A stretch of 64,000 bases of DNA from JARRON01 sp037383845 (lineage in GTDB: Bacteria > Pseudomonadota > Gammaproteobacteria > Steroidobacterales > XN24), in NCBI GenBank assembly GCA_037383845.1, contig JARRON010000033.1, positions 5,876 to 69,875 of the forward strand. Direction: 5' to 3'. Shown here piece by piece: positions 17,006 through 24,824 of this stretch. Made by a program: the position numbers and the translations under genes. How positions within the stretch are numbered: the stretch's first letter is position 1; every line of letters starts with the position of its first letter. Below the pieces are notes generated by a model, which had not been told where the DNA came from, did not search any database, and was given only the letters and a program-made list of their open reading frames with translations.

Positions 17006-19234
17006 CTAGATGAACGGCTGGGCCCGCTCGACCAGTTCCTCGAGCCCGGGTTCGGTGGAGTCCCAGGGCTTGCCCGGGTGGATGATGGACAGCTGGCAGC
17101 TTTCGGCGGCCTCCACCAGCTGTCGATAAGTGCCAGCCCTGAGATCCTTGATGTAGGCCTGCTGGTTCTCGTTGTAGGCGAACATCTCGCTGTTGATCTG
17201 GGTGCACTCGTTGCAGGAAGAGCAGCGCACGGTCTCGATCCAGGCCTCGTCCGGCGAGGGCTCGGGCTCTTCCTCCGGGTCCGGCTCCGCTGCCGGGGCC
17301 TCAGCAGCCTCCGCCGGTTCGGCAGGGGCTGGCGGCGCGGCCCCGGCTGCCGTCGAGGCACCGGTGAGGGCGTCGATCTCCCGGCGTTTCTCCTCCTCCC
17401 AGGCGGCCCGCGCCTCCGCGAGCAGGGCCTCGGCGTGGGAATTGTGCACCCCGCCCATCTCCTGCAGCCGGTGCCAGTTCTCCAGGCAGCGGCGGGTTGC
17501 CTCGACGAGCTTTTCGTCCACTACCAGCCGGTGCAGCACATCGTCCTCGTCCACGGCGAGGACACAGGGCGCGTCGCCCTCACCGCTGTCCGCCCGCTTC
17601 AGCCAGTCCGCCACGGGCACCTGGCTGTCGTCCCAGTCGGGATGGGGCACCCGGGCGAAATGACCGGCATAGCGCGGGTCGGCCGCGACGAAGTCCGCCA
17701 GGGTGAAGGCCAGTTCGCGTGATATCCGCTGCAGACTGGCGTCCGCGTACTCGAAGGTAGCGCAGGGCCAGTCCTTCAGGGGCTGCGGATTGTCCTCCAG
17801 GGAGAACCGTGAGGCCATGTCGGCGCCTGCCGACGGGTCGTAGGTAAATGCCGGGAACGCCCGGGACTGCATGGCCGCGGCGCTGACCAGGTAGAGGGGA
17901 AGGTCGCCGGAGTGGGCGGCAGTGGCCGTGTACACCGAGAACAGTGCCGGCGCCGGCGTGGACAGGCCCTTGCGAAGCGGGCCTGTGAGCTGGGGCAGGT
18001 TGGAGCTCGCGGACTGCATGACGAAGGCGTCATTCAGCGCCATGGCCAGGCTGGCCAGCTGGACGCTCCGCACCCCGAATGCGAAATGAGCCTCCGAGGC
18101 TGCAGCCTCCTCCAGCAGGTCATCGACCTCCACCAGGACCTTCACGGGGATGCCCGAGGACAGCAGCTCCATGAGGTTGACGTCCGCGGCTTCCGCCCGG
18201 GCCCGACCCCGGAGGCAGACCAGGTAGTCCGGGAAGATGGCCAGGTCCTGCCGGGACATGGCGTCCGCGTCGAAGGCCTCGAAGAAAGCGTCATGATGGG
18301 ACTCGTCGTAGCGGCCCTCCACCTCCAGCTCCGCGATGGCCATGGCCCGCACGAGGGCGGCCATCTTCGGCAGCCGCTTCGCATAGACCTCCCGCACGGT
18401 GCGGCAGGCGTCGAACCGGAACTCGTAGGGATTCACATCCGCGGGAGCCCCGGCCCTGGCAAGAGGATCCGGGAAAAAGCGCTGCGACCGCAGCACCTTG
18501 AGCACCGACTCGATCCGCTCGCGCCGGCGTTCCCCCAGGCCCGCCCGCGCCCGACCTCTGGACAGGAGACCGGCCATCGTGTCGAAGTCGAACAGGCCCT
18601 GCTGGCGGGTGCCCACCGCAGCGCGCAGGCTGTCCGCGCTCCGGCCCTCCTCCGAGTGGATAAGGTCGGCCCGGAGAATGTCGCTGAGCCTGACGATGAG
18701 CCGGTTGATGTCCTCCCGGGCCCTGGCCAGCTTCTCCCGCTGGACAACCCGCCACGCGTGAGCCAGCAACGCTTCCGGCAGGGACTCGTCGCAGTCCGCC
18801 AGCTCACCGTCTGCGGCCAGGTCCGACCCGGCCAGACGAAGCAGTTCCTGCAGCTCCGGCGCCAGGTCCTCGCCGCGCGCCGCGACCGCGCTCTCCCAGA
18901 GTTCCGACAGCCGGCCCCTTCTGCCCTCGGCCACGGCGCGGCGGATGTGCCGCTCCACGTGCAGCAGGTGCTTGCGCATGGCCTCGCCGCCGGGGCCTTC
19001 CGGTACCGTCCGCCGGACAAGGTCGTTGACGAGCTCCGTCAGCGGCACGGCGAAAGGCTCGCCCGGGCCGGCGTCCACCAGCACCAGAGGAAAGTCGTAG
19101 CGCAGGCGCCCGAGGTCCCTATACCGCGCCAGCAGGGCCGGCCTCAGGCCTCGGCCGTTCACGGCCTCCAGGGGTGGCTGGGGACCACGGCCGGTGAGAT
19201 GGAACACGCTCTGGGCTTGCTGAATCGCTTCCAT
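17006..19234 (-). CDS. Uncharacterised large protein with C-terminal ferredoxin-like domain, OFOR-associated
   Basis: The product is 742 residues, last gene of the five-gene operon. The first roughly 580 residues match no catalytic family I can name. A conserved-looking centre reads LFSVYTATA, YLVSAAAMQSRAFPAFTYDP and RFSLEDNPQPLKDWP. A charged helix and an Ala/Pro/Glu-rich linker (about 620-660) lead to a small single-cluster ferredoxin-like domain with Cys671, Cys674, Cys677 and Cys713, then SIIHPGKPW. The OFOR alpha and beta subunits just upstream have no ferredoxin subunit of their own, so this protein may accept or route their electrons; that is inference. I recall similar tails in proteins beside other OFOR genes. 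Confidence 0.75.
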   Translation of the reverse strand: MEAIQQAQSVFHLTGRGPQPPLEAVNGRGLRPALLARYRDLGRLRYDFPLVLVDAGPGEPFAVPLTELVNDLVRRTVPEGPGGEAMRKHLLHVERHIRRAVAEGRRGRLSELWESAVAARGEDLAPELQELLRLAGSDLAADGELADCDESLPEALLAHAWRVVQREKLARAREDINRLIVRLSDILRADLIHSEEGRSADSLRAAVGTRQQGLFDFDTMAGLLSRGRARAGLGERRRERIESVLKVLRSQRFFPDPLARAGAPADVNPYEFRFDACRTVREVYAKRLPKMAALVRAMAIAELEVEGRYDESHHDAFFEAFDADAMSRQDLAIFPDYLVCLRGRARAEAADVNLMELLSSGIPVKVLVEVDDLLEEAAASEAHFAFGVRSVQLASLAMALNDAFVMQSASSNLPQLTGPLRKGLSTPAPALFSVYTATAAHSGDLPLYLVSAAAMQSRAFPAFTYDPSAGADMASRFSLEDNPQPLKDWPCATFEYADASLQRISRELAFTLADFVAADPRYAGHFARVPHPDWDDSQVPVADWLKRADSGEGDAPCVLAVDEDDVLHRLVVDEKLVEATRRCLENWHRLQEMGGVHNSHAEALLAEARAAWEEEKRREIDALTGASTAAGAAPPAPAEPAEAAEAPAAEPDPEEEPEPSPDEAWIETVRCSSCNECTQINSEMFAYNENQQAYIKDLRAGTYRQLVEAAESCQLSIIHPGKPWDSTEPGLEELVERAQPFI

Positions 19235-19270
19235 GGCTTTGCGCTGCTTTTACTTCTTGGGAACGGCGGT

Positions 19271-20254
19271 TCAGGACGCCTGTTCCTGGCCTTCCGGCCA
19301 GACGGTGAACTTGTCGAACTCGGCCTCCAGGCCCGCACGGACCATCTCCGGCGTCCGCTCCTTGAGTCCCTCGTGACGAATGTCCTCGTAGCAGGGCACT
19401 GCCGGGTTGCGGTAGAGAATTCCCACGGGAATCGGGTCATCGCGGGAAGCGATCTCCCGGGCCCGGTCGATGTCCAGGGGGTCGTGCTCGAGCTGGTTCC
19501 GGTACAGCCGGCCGATAGCCGCACTCGGGCGCACGCCGTCGTCGTGGGTCAGGATCTGCGTCTTCTGGGTGTCGTTCAGCCACATCTCGAATTCCTTTGG
19601 CATGAACTCCGGACAGCGCTGGACAACCCTGATGAAGGAGAAACCCTTGTGGTGGAAGGCCTTGGAGACGATGTCGTAGAGCATCTCGGGAATCCAGTCC
19701 ACGGCCTGTGCCACGAAAGAGACGTTCTGCACGCCCAGGGTTACGGTGAGGGGGTTCAGCGCTTCCAGGTAGGCGCCGCGGGGCGTCGTGTTGCTCTTGG
19801 TTCCCAGCCGCGACGTGGGCGAGGCCTGCTTCTTCGTCAACCCGTAGATGTGGTTGTCGTGCAGAATCATCGTCATGTTCATGTTGTAGCGGATGGCGTG
19901 GATCCAGTGGGCCGCGCCGATGCTGCAGCAGTCGCCATCGCCGGTGTTCACGAACACGTTCAGGTCCGGCCGGGCCATCTTGATGCCCTGGGCGACCGGC
20001 AGCGCCCTGCCGTGAATGCCGTGGAACCCATAGGTCTTCATGTAGTGCGGAAAACGGCTCGAGCAGCCGATGCCCGAGACGAACACCGTCCGCTCGGGAG
20101 CCAGGTCCTCGTCCCGGCAAAGGCGCTGGACCGCCGCCAGGATGGCGTTGTCGCCACAGCCGTTACACCACCGGGGCACGCCGCCCTGGTAGTCCTCAAG
20201 CGCATGGTGCTCTTCGTACAGCCGCACCAGGCAGTGGGTGGCCTTGGTCGTCAT
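19271..20254 (-). CDS. 2-oxoacid:ferredoxin oxidoreductase subunit beta
   Basis: A 327-residue thiamine-diphosphate subunit. It shows the N-terminal WCNGCGDN cluster-binding pair and the GIGCSSRFPHYMKTYGFHGIHGRA region. The ThDP/Mg motif is GDGDCCSIGAAHWIHAIRYN with HDNHIYGLTKKQ. It oxidatively decarboxylates a 2-oxoacid (pyruvate or 2-oxoglutarate) to the acyl-CoA and reduces ferredoxin, reversibly. The ATG overlaps the alpha-subunit stop by four bases. The substrate cannot be told from sequence alone. Confidence 0.93.
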   Translation of the reverse strand: MTTKATHCLVRLYEEHHALEDYQGGVPRWCNGCGDNAILAAVQRLCRDEDLAPERTVFVSGIGCSSRFPHYMKTYGFHGIHGRALPVAQGIKMARPDLNVFVNTGDGDCCSIGAAHWIHAIRYNMNMTMILHDNHIYGLTKKQASPTSRLGTKSNTTPRGAYLEALNPLTVTLGVQNVSFVAQAVDWIPEMLYDIVSKAFHHKGFSFIRVVQRCPEFMPKEFEMWLNDTQKTQILTHDDGVRPSAAIGRLYRNQLEHDPLDIDRAREIASRDDPIPVGILYRNPAVPCYEDIRHEGLKERTPEMVRAGLEAEFDKFTVWPEGQEQAS

Positions 20255-22041
20255 GCTTTCTCACCCTCGTTGGATTCCAGCCGGTCCCGCACCGCCCGGC
20301 AGATGGCTCCCGGCTTGATGGGCCGGCCGCTGGTCATCACCCGCCCGAAGCGCTTGAGGATCTCGCCGATCCCGGACGGCATGGGCTGGATGAAGGTCAG
20401 GTGCAGGGAAGACACGCTGTGGCCCTCGGCCCGCAGCCGGGCGACCGATTCCTCGATGGCGCCCCGGGTACTGCCCCACCCGACCAGCAACAGGTCGCCC
20501 GATTCTTCACCGAAGACCTCCGGCGTGGCCAGGGTCTTCTGCAGCGCGGCCAGCTTAAGGCTGCGATGGCGAAGCCCTTCCTCGTTGGTGGCGGGGTCGT
20601 AGGCCACCTTGCTGTTCCGGTCATGCGCCAGGCCGGTCACCGTGTGCATTCCGTGGGCCTGTCCCGGCACGAACCGCTGGAACAGGCCGGTGGCTGCATC
20701 CCAGTCGTAGGGTTTTGCGCCCTCGGCCACGGGACTCAAGTCCACCGGCGGCGCCAGCCAGTCCTCGCTGAAGCGGGGCCTGGGGAACGGCGTCTGGGCC
20801 GTGGCCAGGCTGGCGTCGGAGAGCACCACCACCACCATGTTGAAGGTCTCGGCAATCTTGCGCGCTGTGATCACCGTGTAGAAGCAGTCCTCGATAGAGG
20901 AAGGGGCCATGACGACCTTCGGCGCATCGCCGTGGCTGCCGTAGATGACCGACAGCAGGTCGCCCTGCTCGGCCTTGGTGGGCTGGCCCGTGCTTGGCCC
21001 GCCTCGCTGGACGTTGATCACGACCATGGGGATCTCCGCCATTACCGCCAGGCCAAGGGCTTCCTGCTTCAGGGAATAGCCCGGCCCCGAGGTCACCGTC
21101 ACGGCGCACTTGCCCGCGTAGGAGGCCCCCAGGGTGAAGGTGGCCGCGGCGATTTCGTCCTCCGCCTGGTGGACCAGTCCGCCCACCTTTTCGAACACGT
21201 CGCTCAGGTAGTGGGAGACGGAGGTGGCCGGCGTGATCGGATACATGGCGCAGATGTCCATCCCGGAGGCCAGCACCCCCAGGGCGAGAGCCGTGTTGCC
21301 GTTGACCACGACCTGGGGTTCGGCGGCCTTGATGGCCGGTATACGGTATTTCAGGGGCAGGTTCTCTTCCGCCCATGCGTAACCGGCCTCGAGCAGCCGC
21401 TGGTTGGTCTCGATGACCTTCTGGCTCTTCTTCTTGAGCGCAACGGCGACCTGCTGCCGGCCCAGTTCCGGGTCCAGGCTGTAGATGCTGCAGAACATCC
21501 CGAGCACGAACATGTTCTTTCCGCGGCGGGCGTCGGAGACGATCTTGAGGCACTCCCGCTCCATGGGCACCTCGATCACGTTGTAACCCTGTGCTCTGAG
21601 CTCCGATACGGTGCTGGTGTACATGGAGCGAACGGATTCGTCCCGGTGCTCCTCCCACATGTTTTCGAGGAGGATGGTGCAGCCTTCCTTCAGCTCGCCG
21701 TCGCGGACCCGCCCGAGCAGCACCTGCTCATTGAATGCCACCACGAGGTCGGCCTCGTCGCCGCCGTTGGTCACCGGTTTCGAGCCGAGCCGCACCCGGT
21801 TGCCGCTGGCGCCGGCCACGCTGCGGGCGGGTGGCTGGATCTCGGCGGGAATAATCTCCACCGTCCAGACGCCGTTGCCCATGCGTGCGCCAATGGACCC
21901 CAGGGACTGTCCGCAGCGCTGGGCGCCCTCGCCGGAGTCGCTGATGATCTCGACGATGTGCTCTTCCAGGGTGACCGGCGTCTTTTGCGCCGCCGGACCG
22001 CCGGATTCGGAGGTCAGTTTTTCCGCGGGTATAGCGTTCAT
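20251..22041 (-). CDS. 2-oxoacid:acceptor oxidoreductase, fused gamma-alpha subunit
   Basis: The product is 596 residues. Residues about 30-210 form the gamma (CoA-side) domain, with GEGAQRCGQSLGSIGARMG. The alpha pyrimidine-binding domain follows with NGNTALALGVLASGMDICAMYPITPAT and VTSGPGYSLKQEALGLAVMAEIP. Such gamma-alpha fusions are typical of KorA/OforA-type enzymes. It sits between the Nfn-like pair and the beta subunit in one operon, separated from the NfnB-like gene by 26 bases. Confidence 0.93.
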   Translation of the reverse strand: MNAIPAEKLTSESGGPAAQKTPVTLEEHIVEIISDSGEGAQRCGQSLGSIGARMGNGVWTVEIIPAEIQPPARSVAGASGNRVRLGSKPVTNGGDEADLVVAFNEQVLLGRVRDGELKEGCTILLENMWEEHRDESVRSMYTSTVSELRAQGYNVIEVPMERECLKIVSDARRGKNMFVLGMFCSIYSLDPELGRQQVAVALKKKSQKVIETNQRLLEAGYAWAEENLPLKYRIPAIKAAEPQVVVNGNTALALGVLASGMDICAMYPITPATSVSHYLSDVFEKVGGLVHQAEDEIAAATFTLGASYAGKCAVTVTSGPGYSLKQEALGLAVMAEIPMVVINVQRGGPSTGQPTKAEQGDLLSVIYGSHGDAPKVVMAPSSIEDCFYTVITARKIAETFNMVVVVLSDASLATAQTPFPRPRFSEDWLAPPVDLSPVAEGAKPYDWDAATGLFQRFVPGQAHGMHTVTGLAHDRNSKVAYDPATNEEGLRHRSLKLAALQKTLATPEVFGEESGDLLLVGWGSTRGAIEESVARLRAEGHSVSSLHLTFIQPMPSGIGEILKRFGRVMTSGRPIKPGAICRAVRDRLESNEGEKA

Positions 22042-22067
22042 GTGACTCGTGGTTATACGGGATGTTG

Positions 22068-23606
22068 CTATGGGGAAGCGCCGGGGGAGCCCACACTCGC
22101 GGGCACCCTCACCAGTGCGAAATCGTGCTCGACCGGGTCCAGCCCGAACAGCTTCTCGTCGGGGCCGGCCTCCGGGAGGGCGCAGGCGGCCTCGGTATCA
22201 CGGAGGCCCAGCCAGGCCTTCATGCTGCGCGCCGCCTTCCGGCCGGCGCCCATGGCCTCGATCACCGTGGCCGCGCCGGTGACGATGTCGCCGCCGGCGA
22301 ACACGCCGGCCACGGAAGTGGCAAGGTTCTCGTCGGCCTCGATATAGCCCCACTTGTTCAACGCCAGGCCGGAGGTCTGGCCGATGATTGGATTGGCGTT
22401 TGTACCAATAGCGTAGACCACCAGGTCCGCCTCGAACTCGAACTCGCTCCCGGGAACCGGGACCGGGCGCCGGCGGCCAGAGTCGTCGGGCTCGCCGAGC
22501 TCCATCCGGATGCACTTGAGCCCCCGGACGTTGTTGTTGCCGTCGTCCAGTATCTCCACCGGGTTGGTCAGCCAGTGGAACTGGATGCCCTCCTCCTCGG
22601 CGTGATGGACTTCTTCAGCCCGGGCCGGTGCCTCCGTGCGGCTGCGGCGGTAAATGCAGTGCACCTGCTCCGCCCCCAGGCGCAGTGAGACCCGCATGGC
22701 GTCCATGGCCGTGTTGCCGGCGCCGATGACCGCCACGTTCCTCGACGGCGGCAGCGGCGTGTCGTACTTCTCCGGTTCCCGCCCGTGCATGAGGTTGCAT
22801 CGGGTCAGGAGCTCGTTGGCCGACAGCACGCCGTTCAGGGACTCTCCGGGGATGCCCATGAAGCTGGGGTAGCCTGCGCCGGTGCCGATAAACACCGCGT
22901 GGAAGCCCATCTCCGTGAGCATCTCCTCGATGCTGAAGAGCCTGCCCACCAGGGTGTTGCACTCGAACCTGATTCCCAGCTGGATGAGCTTTTCCAATTC
23001 GCCGTCCACGACCGGGTTGGGTAACCTGAAATCCGGAATACCGTACTTCAGCACGCCGCCGGCCTCGTGGAACGCCTCGAACACCGTGACCTCGCAGCCC
23101 GCCTTGGCCATGTCCGCCGCACAGGCCATGCCCGCCGGGCCGGAACCCACGATGCCGACCTTCAGCCCGTTGGGCTCGATGTAGGGCACGTTGCTCCAGC
23201 CCTCGGCGATAGCCATGTCGCCGATGAACCGCTCGAGCCGCCCGATGGCGACTGGCTCGAGCTTTTCGCCCACGGTGCACACACCCTCGCACTGGTTCTC
23301 CTGGGGGCAGACCCGTCCGCATACTGCCGGTAGCAGGTTGGTGTCGGTGATGACGTCGTAGGCGCCGTGGAAGTTCTTCTCGCCGATCTTCTTGATGAAG
23401 CCGGGGATGTCGATGCCCACCGGGCAGCCCCGGACGCAGGGCTCGTCCGGGCACATGAGGCAGCGCTCGGATTCCAGCAAGGCCTCCGGCTCCGTGTATC
23501 CCAGGGTCACCTCGTCGAAGTTCTTCGCACGGACCTGCGGATCCTGCTCCGCGATGGGCGTGCGTTCCTGGGGGATGGTGCGGATCGTGCGTTTCTTGGG
23601 TGCCAT
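22068..23606 (-). CDS. NfnB/SudA-type FAD/NAD(P)-binding, Fe-S oxidoreductase (GltD-like)
   Basis: This 512-residue protein belongs to the GltD family. The N-terminal double 4Fe-4S region has CLMCPDEPCVRGCPVG and CGRVCPQENQCEGVC. The FAD site is VGIVGSGPAGMACAADMAKAG and the NADP site is VAVIGAGNTAMDAMR with the RRSRTEAPA segment. The C-terminal FAD closure is VFAGGDIVTGAATVIEAMGAGRK-like. It has a tail of about 45 extra residues. With the next gene it forms the NfnAB/SudAB heterodimer, which in known cases couples NADPH, NADH and ferredoxin (bifurcation) or reduces sulfur compounds. Confidence 0.9.
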   Translation of the reverse strand: MAPKKRTIRTIPQERTPIAEQDPQVRAKNFDEVTLGYTEPEALLESERCLMCPDEPCVRGCPVGIDIPGFIKKIGEKNFHGAYDVITDTNLLPAVCGRVCPQENQCEGVCTVGEKLEPVAIGRLERFIGDMAIAEGWSNVPYIEPNGLKVGIVGSGPAGMACAADMAKAGCEVTVFEAFHEAGGVLKYGIPDFRLPNPVVDGELEKLIQLGIRFECNTLVGRLFSIEEMLTEMGFHAVFIGTGAGYPSFMGIPGESLNGVLSANELLTRCNLMHGREPEKYDTPLPPSRNVAVIGAGNTAMDAMRVSLRLGAEQVHCIYRRSRTEAPARAEEVHHAEEEGIQFHWLTNPVEILDDGNNNVRGLKCIRMELGEPDDSGRRRPVPVPGSEFEFEADLVVYAIGTNANPIIGQTSGLALNKWGYIEADENLATSVAGVFAGGDIVTGAATVIEAMGAGRKAARSMKAWLGLRDTEAACALPEAGPDEKLFGLDPVEHDFALVRVPASVGSPGASP

Positions 23607-23643
23607 AAGGTCGTCGCAGCCAGTTCGTGAAGCTGGGGTGGGT

Positions 23644-24562
23644 TCAGGCGTCGCCGTGTTCCTCGGCCTCGGCCGTCTTGAACTCCGCGTGCATGCGGCA
23701 GTCTTCGTCGAAGCGGGCCATGGCGCGGGCTTCCTGCTCTTGGTAGCGGTCCAGCCGGGACATCAGGTCGTCGAAATCCACCTCGTGGCCGTTGAAGTCC
23801 GGACCGTCCACGCAGGCAAACTTGATGCCGCTGGAGAGTTTGACGCGACAGCCGCCACACATGCCGGTGCCGTCCACCATGACCGGGTTCAGGCTCACCA
23901 TGGTCTTGATCCCGTGGGGCCGGGTGGTCTCGGCGGCAAACTTCATCATGACGGGAGGACCGATGGCCACGCACTCGTCGATGTCCGGGTGTTTCTCGAT
24001 GGCAAGCTTCATGCCGTCGGTGACGTTGCCCTTCACGCCAGCGGAACCGTCGTCGGTGCAGACGATGAGTTCGTCGCAGACGGCGCCGAACTTGTCCTCC
24101 CAGAACACCAGGTCCCTGTTGCGGAAGCCGACCACGCCAATGACGTAGGCACCGGCTTCCCTGAACCCCCGGGCCTGCGGGTAAACCGGCGCGACTCCCA
24201 GGCCGCCGCCGACGCAAAGCACCTTCTTCGCCTCCCCGATCTGGCTGGGGACGCCCATGGGCCCGACCAGGGCATGCAGGTGAGTGCCCGCCTGGCAGGC
24301 CCGCTGCATCTCCTTCGTGGTCTTGCCCACGGCCTGGATGACCAGGGTGACGGTGCCGGCCTCCCGGTTGAAATCCGCGATGGTCAGTGGGATTCGCTCC
24401 CCTTCCGGGTGGGACATGACGATCACGAACTGGCCCGGCCGGGCCGCCNNNNNNNNNNNNNNNNNNNNNNNNNNNNNNNNNNNNNNNNNNNNNNNNNNNN
24501 NNNNNNNNNNNNNCTTCCCGGGCGACGATCTCGTAACTGCCTGATGTTTCAGATCGGGACAT
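23644..24562 (-). CDS. NfnA/SudB-type ferredoxin-NAD(P)+ reductase subunit, interrupted by assembly gap
   Basis: FAD/NAD-binding subunit with PGQFVIV and RIPLTIADFN (FAD), then VLCVGGGLGVAPVYPQARGF (nucleotide). The C-terminal 2Fe-2S ligands are in MCGGCRV and FACVDGPDF. The N-terminus MSRSETSGSYEIVARE starts at ATG 24562, with GGGGA upstream. It lies in a different frame from the part after the 65 N's, so the gap length is wrong by one or two bases modulo three. About 20 residues are missing, as judged from the family. First gene of the operon Nfn-OFOR-ferredoxin-like protein. Confidence 0.85.
24449..24513. other. Assembly gap (65 N)
   Basis: A run of 65 undetermined bases lies inside the NfnA-like gene. 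Reading frames on its two sides do not match at this length, so the number of N's is only an estimate. Confidence 0.99.
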
Positions 24563-24824
24563 TGTTTGCGTCCCCATGGGTCGGTGACCGGCGCCGGATG
24601 GGGCCGGTCCTTGAATTCCCGGTCATACGCCTCCCGCCCTACGGCGTAAATCACGGTTTACCGATAGGTTCGACCAATGGATAAGGGGCGGGGACGCATG
24701 CTGCGGCGCGCAACGCCTGTCAGTGGCGGATCTTGGCCTGCCGCGTCGTTCTATAGCTAGAATGAAGCGGTCGGGACGGGACAGGCAGTCCGTCCCGCCG
24801 CCGTGTCTTGCCGGGGGACAAGAT

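Noticed and set aside
14079..17207. Reverse open frame of over 1000 codons opposite nqrD-nqrF
   Set aside because: It crosses several real forward genes and has the His/Asp/Gly composition of antisense frames.
17912..22347. Long forward frames opposite the OFOR operon
   Set aside because: Antisense to genes with clear catalytic motifs; no motifs of their own.
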